Source: Leucogyrophana mollusca
Taxonomy: Eukaryota; Basidiomycota; Agaricomycetes; Boletales
Direction: 5' to 3'
DNA length: 64,000 nucleotides
Assembly (NCBI GenBank): GCA_021014945.1
Contig: MU266391.1
Coordinates: 36,633-100,632, forward strand
Positions 1 to 18,469 of the stretch are shown in pieces (position 1 is the first letter of the stretch; each line of letters opens with the position of its first letter). The notes below the pieces were generated by a model. It saw only the letters and a program-made list of their open reading frames with translations. It made no database searches and was not told the DNA's origin. The translations under genes were made by a program, and so were the position numbers.

Positions 1-333
1 GATCACTGGGTTGCCATCGCTCGGTCATTGATCGAGTGTGGCAAGGAATACGTTCCTTCTGGCTCTGTCTGTGAGTATCCTGCTATCAATCCCTTATAGC
101 CACCTATACTGATAACTTCCTTCATAGCGTCTGTTGATGTCTTCTACGCCATCCCCCTGCGCGGTAGCAAATCCGATTGGCTGAACAACCAGCTCAAGCC
201 CTGGGCAGGCTTCAGCCGGGGCGAGCCTTCGTACACTGACGTCCCAGGGCAGCACTATACCCTCATGGACTTCGACCACGTCCCGCAGTTCCAGAAGATC
301 TTCCGCGCACGCCTTGAGGCGCGTGGTCTATGA
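1..333 (+). CDS. 3' end of NRPS-like A-T-TE (quinone-type) synthetase, copy A (partial)
   Basis: The window opens inside the thioesterase domain of an adenylation-thiolation-thioesterase synthetase. An exon at 1-70 is followed by a GT-AG intron at 71-127 (GTGAGT...CATAG) and a final exon ending in TGA at 331-333. The encoded C-terminus, including GSKSDWLNNQLKPW and the ending EARGL, matches the complete minus-strand gene at 23182-26390 almost residue for residue, and the intron sits at the same place. The third-position and intron differences show a diverged paralogue rather than an assembly echo. The 5' part lies outside the window. In this family the TE domain joins two activated alpha-keto acids into a quinone or furanone; the exact product cannot be read from this fragment. 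Confidence 0.93.
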
Positions 334-1047
334 GGAGCTTCTGTCACATCATGATGCCTTTCATCACGAAAATTGCGATGTAGATGATGCGCCACATCGC
401 TGAGCCGCGGCCTGTAGCATATATATACCGGGCGGCTGGGTATTAGATCATACCAGGATATCATTATTAGGTGTTGTATGTAGACTTTGTGTAAACTACT
501 AAGTTATCTGTGTATAATCATCCTGGGATTATGTTTATCACATGCTGCGAGTGTTGTCTGCCCCAATACTCCTACGTTGCCCTCCGCCCAGCTCCACGGT
601 GTACGTCAACTGGATGGTATCGTGACATCGGCCTGAGTTGATTTATCCTTCTGGCTTTGGCGAACTAACCTAATAGATACTACACTCCTCCGTGGAGTCT
701 CGAATTCGACCTGACCACTTTCTGCTGAACTGCTCAACCAGACACGCCGTCGGTTTCCTTTTCAACGTCAGTCACCGGGAATGACAGATGACAGCTGGGC
801 AGAGTTGCCAGGCTTGTTCCCTGTTAAGTATTGCAGCAGCGGGATTGAGTGGCGCTCCGGACAAGCGCTGAGTCCGCTGAGTCCGGTGTTCCACGCGGAC
901 GCGTAGCGCGGACTCCCATGGTCTCGCTCCCGGGGATAACTGCTATCTTTGACTCGTAACTTTACTTTACGCGCCCAACCATCAGTATCCACGCTACTTA
1001 TATATCTCGAGACTAGAACCTGCGTATTGTTTTCCAGGTCTCCACCC

Positions 1048-8211
<7,164 letters not shown>

Positions 8212-8468
8212 AGGTAATACCATGCCTTGCGAAAGGGGATGCACATTTGCTAGGTCACAATGTCAATAGATTTCCGATGTTTCATTTTTCGAACGAGTAC
8301 CGTATGCTGTTAATGTGGAGCGCTTCCTTGGCAAGCTTCAGGTTCAGCCTCAAATACCCATCCCAGCGTCTGCTCGTTCTCCCACCTACCAGACCTCCCT
8401 GTTCTCAGAGCCACCCACGAGAGCAAATGAAACAATACAGGGATATCGTAAGTACAGTTTTCTGACAA

Positions 8469-11400
8469 TTAAAACCGTGATAGTTCCTTCTCTTGCTCGG
8501 ACAGAACACGTCGAATGTCTCGAACTAATGTTTCGAGCTTGGTATCGTGGTTTTTGATCAACCTGAGCATCTCAGGCGCCATTTTCTTCTTCACTGTTTG
8601 GTCAATCGCCGATCTTTGCTTCTCTAATATAATTCAGCAAGTGCGTGATAGATCAGGTAGGGAATATACTCACCAACCAGGGTGCGCCTGATGGAACCAT
8701 ACATTTCCTTCAGCGCTGCTTCCAAATGCTCCTGTAGCTCCATGAGAGCTGATCCGATGTCCTCTAACACGCGGTCGACAATTGTGTCGAACAGCGCTTC
8801 CCCCTTTGTCGAAAAGTAGTTCTCGTTCAAGGCCTGAATAAGACGAGAGGGTAAATGAGCTGATGACTTATGTGTAGGTGGGAGTTACCTTCATGCGACC
8901 TAACATCCCCGGCCCCGTTTCACTCCCAACTATATCGTAATGAGGTTCCAATTCCTCTTGAAATAAATGCTTGAATGATCCGTCAAAACTCCTGCTCCCT
9001 GTCAGTGTGTGAAGCACGTTTGAACTGAAGTCGGCCACAGCTTACCGCTGCACATCTGTAAGTAGATGTATGTTCTCGTCCACTATGGCTTTTAAAGTGG
9101 CCTTGGCATTCATACGCCTGCCACTCTCCTCGACATCCTCGCAGATGGTTTTCATCTTCGATGCTCGTTTACCTGCCAGGCAGTTAGCTATGCTCCACTC
9201 GACTGAAGGAGTTGGGGTGTACGGATTTTGCCGACTTCCTCGTAAAACATATCATGAACGTTCTGCTCGTGATTTTTTAGTGATAGTGGTGGTATCTTGT
9301 GAAAACGCCCACCGAAACGAAACATTGAAGGACATCTGGAATTTTTTCACAGAAAAATCCACTCCATGCTCTAAAGATGAGTGAGTACCGGGACCGCTTT
9401 GCTGGAAAGCAGTTCGACCCGCGCAAACCTTATTACGGCCTCGTTGAAGATGTCCTTGCTGAGCATGTCGTTAACATCGGTGTCTTTCCACTGACCATGC
9501 ATCCGCATGGTCTTTCGGTACGTATGGTAGCGCAGATTTAAGGATCCTATAGTCGCACAACTGCTGTCGGCCGACTTGAAGGAGGAATTTGTCAGTAACA
9601 GTTTAAAGCACTAGTTTAATACTCTACCTCAGAAGCTGCAGGTCGGACTACTGCCTCCAGGTCCAAAATATTCTTCTGAATATCCATTTTAAGTTGATCG
9701 AGGCGTGGTGTAACTCTCTTGAGTGTCTGTGAGACTCACTCCTAACGGGGCTTGGGAGGGACTCACCTTTGATTGCAAATCACGCAGTGTAGTAGCCGCA
9801 AACCCCTCATACCCACCAAGCTTTTTGTTTTGCGTAGAATGGGATTTATAGAAACCCCGGATTTCGTCGAGGACTGCCCGGCACCTCTGTACATACACCT
9901 CTGCTTTTCGCAGATATTGGGTGTAACCCATTGAGCGAATATGCCGACGTAACCGAGGGATCCCCGTCTGACAACAGTCAGCATGCAAGCTCGAAGGCAT
10001 CTTCGTCCGACTTACCTCTTCAATGTCTGAGAAGACCCGCCGCTGCTCAAAATCGCGACGCCGAAGATGCCGATAGTCTTCACTACCGATGCAGAAGATC
10101 GGCAGGCTATCGGCAAATTTGACGTTCTGATGTATTCAGTATCGAGTCAGTATCGAGTCTGCATGGATACCCGGCCCAGAACCACGTACCACATTTGTGC
10201 TACGACAAACTTCTCTAAAAAGGTCCCGAAACGCGCATGATACGATTTTTGAGCGTAAATGCTGACGGGCAACATCAGAGTACACATCATCAAGTGAAGA
10301 TGAGACATACCGCGATGTATGCAGACTTGGAGGCTTGGGTGCGCTTAATTGAAGCCTTTGCATCTTCGAGCTGCGATGACGAAACTACACGTTAGTGGAG
10401 CCCTGCCGCCAGAGTGATTCCCCCACAAACCTCAGTGGTCACCTTCCTCAAATTTGCTGAGAGTGTTTGTAACATGAGTTGATCGCTAGTAATGCCAAAC
10501 TGATTCAGGATATGCTCCCGCTGACTATCGGCCTCTCGAGTGACAGCCTTCAGCTGTTTCACGTCCTGTGGAGACGAGATTCTTCAGTGAAGAGGGCGAG
10601 TGATAAACAAACTTCAACAACGCACATCTTCCCACCCACGGATCCTAGCCCAGTCTTGATTGCTTACATCGCGAAGTTGATGAAGCGTAATGGGATTCTA
10701 TAATAGAGAGGAATTAAAGCAATATGGAGGGCGGATGAGATGTCATACATCAGCGCCAGTCAATAGGATCATCGTCGAGCTTTGCCGTCCATTTATGATG
10801 GAACGATCCAGACTAAGAACACCAGCATTAGAAAAACTCCTCTTATGTGACCGGCATGCAGTACTCACAAGTCGCGCAGATAGCTGCGTGTTTCCTATTC
10901 TCGCATTTATTAAGATTGAACAATTATTAGGATGTATTCTCGCAAAAGAGGAAAACCCAACTTTTTCGTCAACCCCGCGTTTTATATCGGCAACTGAGTC
11001 AAGTAAGCGTTCATCCTCGTCAGTTACTAAATGTATGCACACCTAAAACTATCTGATCGGCCCTGCTGACGTACTCGCGGGCACGAATGGATCTTTGAAG
11101 AGGACGTGAACAAATACCGTTTGCTCCTTCTCCGCGAAATGCATACCTCGTCTTATCGGTATCTCCGTAGCCTGGTAAATCCACAAGGGTTACAGCCCCA
11201 CACGCAAGAGCTTCAAAGGGACCATATATTCGGGCACTACATGCAAAGGAAAGTCCAGTAAGGGTCAGAAATCAAAAGGAAGAACTTACACCGTCACGAG
11301 GTGCCATAGCTTGTGGGGAAAGATGAGTACGATATCAAAGTGATCAAAATTCAAATTACTGCGCTTTCTCTGTCTCCATGTGATCGAAGATATTTCCGAA

Positions 11401-12508
11401 GCTGTAGCAGAATAGAACAGTCAGTTGCAGAAGGACGACGAGTCGCTGACACTTAACCTGAGTTTCCAAGTCCCCGGCACTCCCGGCTTCAATACGGTGC
11501 TCCGTGCCGAGGAGGGGGCTCACAATGTCATCAGCCAGAAGATTTTCGAGCTTGACATTCCCAGAGGAGGGAGGGAAAGATAGAGTGCGAAGACTACCAA
11601 TAATTGGCATAAAGGGCGAGATGAGACATCACATGTGTAAAAGAGGGCCCTGCTGACCTTGGATACACCTGTCGCACAGATATAGTGCCAAATTTTGGCG
11701 GAAGCATTCATCAAAAGGCAGTGCAAGGACGTACCTCCGTCAGCGTCTTCCAGGCGTCCGAAGCGGGTTCACCATCGTTTCCTTCGGTTTGTGGATTGCC
11801 AACGTAAGTCTGACTGTGGACCGTGATTGTGAGGTTCAGGAGAGAGCCACAGTATCGAATCTGGGCACTTACATGTCTTCCAAGAGGCCTGCTAAATGCT
11901 GTCAAGTCGAGGCAGGTAAGTTTAATTCGTCTTCATACAAAATTCCTCCTGCCTTCGACCAGTCCTCTTTCGTTCTAAACTGCACCACGGCTCTGTAAGA
12001 GTCCGCGGGCGTGGCCTCGAAGTGCAGCTCCGTAGGAACTGCGGTGCACGCCCTGCACGGACCTCGTCAGCTGGCTGCTAGTCGGCATGAAAATGATGAC
12101 TTACCCCTGAAGATACAATACAATGATATGAATTCGCCAATACTTAAGTGCAGCCGTTAAGTGTTGGTGACTCACATCTGCACCGGTTGAAAGTATTCGC
12201 GCATCCAGTATTTGGTTAATTACAGTACTTTTACCAACGCCTGTTCGACCAACCACCACCAACGTCCATGGTTCTGGCGGTGCTTGCACAAGGGCCCGTA
12301 ATGCCATTGCTTTATGGTGCCGATCGGGGAAAAATTCATGTAAAGATAAACGTGTTGCAACTTGTGATAGCGCGTTCTGAGGGCATTTGTACGCCGGATT
12401 GTCGTCGTGCAGCGGAATCCTTAAGAGGGGGTCAGTGGGGTGTAATACAGGTATTGATTCATCTTCCATATCGATGTCGATATCTTCTTGCTTGGCTTGG
12501 AATGCCAT
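8469..12508 (-). CDS. SLIP-GC-like nuclear GTPase (dynamin-superfamily P-loop protein)
   Basis: A multi-exon gene of about 900 residues reads right to left. The first exon carries the P-loop VVVGRTGVGKSTVINQ (G1). The next carries ACTAVPTEL, the family's G2 region. A later exon carries TLVDLPGYGDTDKTR (G3, DLPG), followed by IVLVADIKR and a G4-position TGAD. Downstream are a long helical stalk, the motif PIFCIGS before a conserved TGIPRL segment, and a basic C-terminal region ending EKELSRF. This layout matches the fungal and vertebrate SLIP-GC group; residue identity to any named member was not measured. An 11-nt exon at 11658-11668 and a probable GC-AG intron at 11899-11952 are needed to hold the frame. 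The start ATG at 12506-12508 precedes an acidic N-terminus. The gene is convergent with the ABC transporter, with only 257 bp between stop codons. The cellular role in fungi is unknown. Confidence 0.8.
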
Positions 12509-13791
12509 TCACGCTGACGTATATCTGAAGAACGCGAGTGTACGCTGGGTCGTGTCGTGTCGACCTGGTATAAGTCTATGACTCGTTGATCGCACGCGCT
12601 TCCTCCACGCTTATTCAGCAAGCAAGTGCTGTCGGCCCAGCAGGACCCAGCACAGCTTATAGCCCCACTCAAAGTTCAATTGTCTGTCGACGCTATCCTG
12701 AACCCCAAGTAAACGAAATAGCGAAGTCACGGAACCCTCTACTTTTGTTGGTCTACTTCTTCGTGAAATCCCGCTCTCCAAAGTAGCCCTGAGCCTGTAA
12801 CGGTGGAGCATATATGTTAGCCGTCTGGGAACAAGCCGGTAAACCAAAAGCGACGGCTTGGCAATCTAGCACTTGCTACACAGGACAGGCACTAACGAAG
12901 AGATGTAGCCCGCACCAGCCTTAACCTACCAGTGCACCCTCGGACGCGGCTACTCCAGGACCTCCTCAGATTCTTCGATGGCCTGAGGGCTGATAGTAAC
13001 GCACGCGTCTGCGTGTAGAGGAGATCCACTGGCCTCAGCAAACACAGCTAGCAGCATTGAAAGTTGTGCATGCGAATCGGCGTCCCTGTTACCATTCGCC
13101 GCGACTATCGTGTCCTGCTCGTGAAGTACCGGTCGAAAGCAAGGCGGTTGTCATGTCGAAGTTGAGTGATGGCTTTGCCTCGACCTCTCAGCTGCCAATG
13201 CGCCTTGTGCAGTGCCCGGCTCCTGTAGTGGGCGACCTTGCAGCTGGAGAGAAGCTATGGCGTTTAAAAAGGGCATCATGGGCTTGTACGAGGCCAGCCA
13301 CGGGGGGCTGATATCCGATGGGCCTCCACCGGTTCCCGCGCTTCGATTTCTTACACCGAATATGAGGTGCCAGCAGAGGATTTGCATTCTTGTGCGTGGT
13401 TAAGGATGGGCCCACGACGCGTCTTAGGGCTAGTGTGCTAGGACACCAGCCGCCCTTTACTTAGTCAGGAGACTTTGAGCGAAATAAGATGGCTGCACAT
13501 ACAAAAACCAAATCGCCCCGGAGACCAGTTGGAATCACAACGCACGATCTACTGGCGGGTTGATTTCATACACCTGGGCTTTGAGGTATCAGGTGTTTCC
13601 TGAACAGGCGACCTACCCAGCACCGCGCTTATCTGGACGTAGTCACGACTAACTTCTAGATCATGATGGAAACTCACCGCATGGCGTGACTTCAGTAATA
13701 TGCCGGGTATGTATAAGGCGATCTCTGACTGAACATAATGGTGTCCCAATGGCGTTGAGTGGCGTAAGACGTCTTCAACAAGCGAAGATCG
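12509..13791. other. Region without a recognised gene; possible degraded minus-strand coding remnant
   Basis: This stretch holds the GTPase promoter and the 3' flank of GEP4. The only protein-like signal is a minus-strand open frame at 12950-13150, with a reading such as LLAVFAEASGSPLHAD ending EEVLE-stop. Codon use there looks coding, but I found no start, splice partners or family match. It may be the last exon of a small gene or a relic. Nothing else was seen. Confidence 0.3.
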
Positions 13792-14761
13792 TTATTTTCT
13801 AAACACGCTGCGGATCTTCGCTAACGTATACCATCTGTCGACGGGCGCCATCTCGGAGCGATCTTCTGTAAGTTGCCATTTAGCAGCCGAGGCCGTAGCA
13901 TGACCGCCGGAGGTCCACCTGTTCACTATATCCACCAATCGCTTCTCGCACCACCGCATAGCCATGCTCTCCTTTTTCCACACGCCCCTCGTCCATATGG
14001 CAAGCGGGCCGCAACGAGACTCGGTCGGAGAAGGCGTACGACGGGCCATACGGTTGGCCATTACGACGTCCGTAAAAACGCGGTCACCGACTACAATGAG
14101 CTCCTCGTCCGGTATGGGGGCGCGGAGAGAAGAAAAGTACTGGCGGACGGAGGAGATGCATGAATACGATGGCTTGAGTGTGTTATGTCGAAGGACGGGT
14201 ACGCTGAGGTGGTGCGAAACGGACTCTGCCTAGGTGGGTATGAGTTGAATGAGCATACAAGTCGTTATCGGGAGAAATGGATCGTGTACACCTGAATTTC
14301 TCCAGCGTCGAATCTCGTCCCTGCAGAGTTACTAACAATGAGAACGTTTCCCTCTCCAAACGCGTCTCTGCATTTCGTCCAAGTATTCTGTGTCTTGTAT
14401 GAGCACTATGACTCACGTATCTTACGCATTCTGATTCTGGCTACCTACCTGAAGCTCAGGAACAACGTGATCTTTGTAGGGGACAGTCTGAGTGGAGCGT
14501 TAAACGACTAGCAGGTAGCCCTCCGAAGAAACAGCTCACCAAGCAGTTGTCCTTGTCAAATACGGCCCCTCGATAGCCCGCTTTACGAAGCGCCAGAAAA
14601 TCGATCTGGCGGATATCTTCCTACAAGAAGCGTGTTAGAGGTCCATTTGGCTTCATAACAGTGGAAGAAATTTGACCTTTCACCACCACGTGAGGTACAA
14701 CAAGTCTGGGGTTCCAGAGGAGCTGAAAAGGAACTAATAATCCTGGTATGTTCAAAGGCAT
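13792..14761 (-). CDS. GEP4: Mitochondrial phosphatidylglycerophosphatase (Gep4, HAD family)
   Basis: The enzyme dephosphorylates phosphatidylglycerophosphate to phosphatidylglycerol in the mitochondrial matrix, the step before cardiolipin synthesis. Five exons give about 230 residues. The N-terminus is MPLNIPGLLVPFQLLWNP, typical of the family. It is followed by the HAD nucleophile motif VFDKDNCL (the DxDx aspartates) and TVPYKDHVVPEL. Then come VLIVSNSAGT (HAD motif II serine and asparagine) and the metal-binding VVGDRVFTDVVMANR (motif IV). Introns have clear GTGAGC, GTAGGT and GTGTAC donors. The start was chosen at the ATG of the conserved MPLN sequence (14759-14761); an in-frame ATG 18 codons upstream exists but adds non-conserved residues. 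The stop is TAA at 13792-13794. The C-terminal tail is longer than in yeast Gep4. Confidence 0.88.
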
Positions 14762-15989
14762 TGATATGGGCTTGTTCTCGTAGTTGGCACCAGGGCCCAG
14801 AGCTCGAGGCTCCACTTAGTTTGTAGGTAAGTAGGGCTTAGTCGCCTGCCAGGAGGTCCGGTCACGGCGGGTCGCGGTTGAGACGTTCAGGTATGGGTGT
14901 ACAAATGTGCAGCCGGCAATTGCCGACACTACTCGAGCGTTGCCGCGTAAAGAGCTGCAAAGTTTAAACCCAAACCACAACCGAGCATTGGGTTTCCTTA
15001 CCTGCATCCCACGTATTGAAGGTACATGGTCTTTTCTGCTTGTCGCGCTGGCTGCCCATGACTCTGTGCCAATTAGGGAGAAATGTTACTTCGACGATGA
15101 CCTGGAGAACACTGAGGCTCGAGAATCTCGTTAAATGCCGCGTTGCTCGACGAGTCACCCCACGAGGGTCGCCCGCTCTACGAACCACCGGGCTGATAGT
15201 CACGCGAATTTGGTCATCGCATGGAATCGAGATTTCTAACATCTGCGGGTCTGGTGGACTTGGTCAACCGCAGTCAATTGTGCGATCATGCGTGGGCACT
15301 CACTTTCTAAGTACGGTATCAAACCGTCAGCGCCGAGGTATACTTTACTTTGATGCCGTTTCTCAATTACGGCGGTTGGTGGCATCAGAACATGGGCGCC
15401 GTCTGTACAGGTAAGACTGCTCGATGTTGCCTGAGTTATGTAAAAGGAATCTAAAAAAACCCTGCAGAGTCGCTGAAATTCGCGATCCCGGTGATCTTTA
15501 GAGCTCATTGCAGTCTTGTATCCAAGGAATTTGATCTATGCTGCTGTTCCCGGTTGACACTTTACTACCCTCTCGCTTGATATGGCGAGGAAAGCTCGCT
15601 CTGGAGAGATAAGTATAGCCTTCCGTGATAGCCCATCGATTAGCGTGGACGAGTGCACAAGGTATATCTCCCGTCCGTGTGCCTTTTGACTTGCCCTGGA
15701 GAGCAGCTCACAGCGAAACGTCCTAATTGCCCTTCACTCCTGGTGAGTTGCCAATCAACTCGATGCTGATACTCTTCCGTAAATGAAATTCAGAGATCCC
15801 CACTAGGGACTCCACGTAAGTTCGCATGTTGGCTAAACTAGCCAAAAACTAGCCCTCATCACAGGCTCCGAGTTCATATGCGGCGATTCGACAACCTCCT
15901 TCAGTGCAAAGGCACTTCTGTTCCATCAGAGCACGAGGTCTCGCATCAGCTCCACTGGCGCTATTCTCCGATTTGACTGCATTTGTGCA
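14762..15989. other. Intergenic region with no supported gene
   Basis: This is the 5' flank of GEP4 and sequence to the left of the duplicated transporter unit. There is an intron-like signal on the plus strand (donor CAG|GTAAGACT at about 15411, acceptor CTGCAG at about 15468) joining short open frames, but no frame gives a recognisable protein. I treat it as non-coding or decayed. Confidence 0.4.
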
Positions 15990-16164
15990 CCCTGCGCGCA
16001 TAACTTTGCACGTACCCCCTTTCTTGTTATGCCGCCACGTTTACATTTCAGCGTCTAGATACCACGCACCGCACCAAGTCCTATTAATATCCGTCGTGCC
16101 TTCCGTGTCCCTTCAAAATGATCAGTGATGTATGGGACGCATGGCGCACCCTGTCATGGCCTCC

Positions 16165-16182
16165 AAATATAATAAAACCGTG
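16165..16182 (+). promoter_or_regulatory. TATA-like element of transporter copy 1
   Basis: An A/T-rich TATAATAAAA lies about 90-100 bp before the ATG at 16269. The matching position of copy 2 reads GTAAAATAAAA, without the TATA core. Confidence 0.45.
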
Positions 16183-16268
16183 CTCTACGATGGGTCTCTG
16201 CTCCCAGGGCCCCCTTCTTTCCCTCTTCCCAGAGTCCTTCTGAAGATTAGCGTTAGCGTAGCTCCGAT

Positions 16269-18469
16269 ATGGCTTACGTCCCGCCTGCGACTTTAGAAGG
16301 CAGTTACGACCCGCGCAACAATCTCTCGGAGAGGGAAGCAGAAGCTTGGATTGCGCCCGTTGTTCCAGTCCTCCCAGACGGATCCGCTCCGCTCCTTGAG
16401 ACGTATCTCTATCATGCGAGCATACAGCGCGAGCAGGAAGTGAACGACGCTCGGCGTGACCAGGAGGGTGGGAGCGGCCGATGGGCGCAGTACTTTGGGA
16501 GAGGAACCAAAAGAGTGCCTAATGCGTCTGCGTCAGTATCTGCAAAGCACCGCGATTCTGTATCGTCGGGAGCATCAGAAAAAGATCAGGCCCACGATGT
16601 CGTTCCCATCGCTCCAAGTGAATATCGCGCGGCATCGAGCGCGCTCAGAACGGCCACTTGGGGGAGTGTCTTCTACCTCATTACTACAGGTGCGCCCATT
16701 GCCCTCCTCTTGCTCTTGCTCTGATCTCACGACAACACTAGATATCCTGGGCCCCTACTCCGCTCCGTACGCATTCGCTCAGGTTGGTTATGGTCCTGGA
16801 GTCGCGTGCTTCTTCGTGTTTGGCATTATGGCCGCGTACGGCGGTCTGCTCCTCTGGTGGATGTTCCTAAAACTCGATTCGGACAAGTATCCCGTCCGGA
16901 CATTCGGTGACCTGGGATATCGTATTTATGGTCATTGGTTCCGCCATGGTGAATTCAAACCTCGTTCGATTAAGTAACGAAATAGGTATGCTCATATGAC
17001 CTTGACAGTGGTTAATATATTGCAAACCATACAACTCATCTTCAATGTCGGTATCATCATTCTCGGGTATGCATGACTTTGATTCTACGTCACGTAGCAT
17101 ATGACTGATACCTTCCAGGAACGGACAAGGCCTCTCACAGATGGCCAAGTTCAGACTCTGTTTCAGCGTCTGCAACGTCGTCTGGACATTAGGCGGTAAG
17201 CCACCGCACTGATTCATCTTCACCCGAATCCTCCGCTTAAAAGCTTTTAATGGCAGGAATGATACTCGGTCAAATTCGAACGCTTCAAAAGTTCGGTCAT
17301 CTCGCAAATCTAGCCATCTGGATGAACGTTCTCGTCCTCATCATGACGATGGGTTCGGTCGCTCACATGGCACCGAATTACACTGCTACCGCGATTCAGC
17401 AGCCATACCCCCCCGTGCAGACCTTGGCAATCAACCTCCAGCCTTTCGAGGCGCAGCTTGAGGGAATCATGCAGATCGTGTATTCCTATGGTGGCGCGTG
17501 AGTCCACCATCGTGGTCAGTATTCAGGCTCTGCTCACGACAACGTTCACCAGGATGCTTTTTACCGAATTCATGGCTGAAATGCGTCGTCCATACGACTT
17601 TTGGAAGGCCATGGCCATTGCACAGGTGTTCATCTTCGTGGTATATATGTTCTTTGGTCTTTTCGTCTACTCATATCAAGGTCAATATGTCGTAAACGTG
17701 AGCATTTTACCGTTTCGCATGGTAGATAATCCACCATCTAATGTTATATATAGCCTGCAAACCAGGGCATCGCGGCCTACGGTCTCCAGACTGCCACGAA
17801 CGCGATATCCCTCACAGCTGGTCTCATCGCAGCTGCGCTGTACGGGAACATCGGCATCAAGGTCATCTACAACTATATATTCATCGAGCTCTTCCACGCA
17901 TCACCCCTACATTCACCACGCGGAAAATGGCTCTTTGCAGGAACCGTAATCATCTACTGGACTCTCGCCTTCGTCATTGGGTCGGCGATACCGCAGTTCA
18001 GCAATATCACGTCGTTGGTTGGGGCTGTTTGCATCTTCCGTGAGTGTTGATATATGTGGCGGAACGCGAACGAGTGTTTGTGACTGACGACCGAGCTACT
18101 GCAGAGTTCTCGTATACGTTCCCGCCGTTTATGTTCTTGGGGTACTGCATGCAGGTAGATGCCGTCGAAGGAGACAGGGAGTACGACGACAACAACCCCC
18201 GCGGAGCGCGCGTCGATAGTTGGAGAACTTGGGGACGCTGGAAACGAGCTCGTAAGTCCCCCCTAGTTGTAAATGGAGATGATCGATCTAAAGTATCTGC
18301 AGTGCGCAAGCGGTTCCTATTCAACCTCTGGAACTTCCTGCTGACGCTCGCGTGCTTGTCGGCTGCGATATTGAGCGCCTACGCGTCCATCAAGTCTATC
18401 GTGACTGCCTTCCAAGGTGGTGGTGGCGATTCTACATCTTTCGGGTGTCAGTCTCCTGTCGATAATTAG
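16269..18469 (+). CDS. AAAP-family amino acid transporter, copy 1
   Basis: This is a predicted plasma-membrane or vacuolar amino acid permease of the Aa_trans (AAAP) family, about 580 residues after removal of about eight introns. A hydrophilic N-terminal tail of about 140 residues, rich in Ser and Ala, precedes around eleven membrane helices. Recognisable stretches include PYAFAQVGYGPGVACFFVFG (helix 1 region), LIFNVGIIILGNGQ, a central YGGAMLFTEFMAEMRRPYDF and the late helix FSYTFPPFMFLGY. The stop is TAG at 18467-18469. The start ATG at 16269 opens MAYVPPATLEGSYDPRNN. A second, 5'-damaged copy lies 4.3 kb downstream. Its place beside an alpha-keto-acid synthetase suggests supply of aromatic amino acid precursors; that is inference only. 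Confidence 0.92.

Noticed and set aside
949..1047. Extension of the ABC transporter start to 949
   Set aside because: The upstream codons do not resemble the family N-terminus; the ATG at 1048 with ACCC context is the first plausible start.
13964..14233. Plus-strand frame over GEP4
   Set aside because: Shadow of the minus-strand phosphatase exon that carries the VVGDRVFTDV motif.
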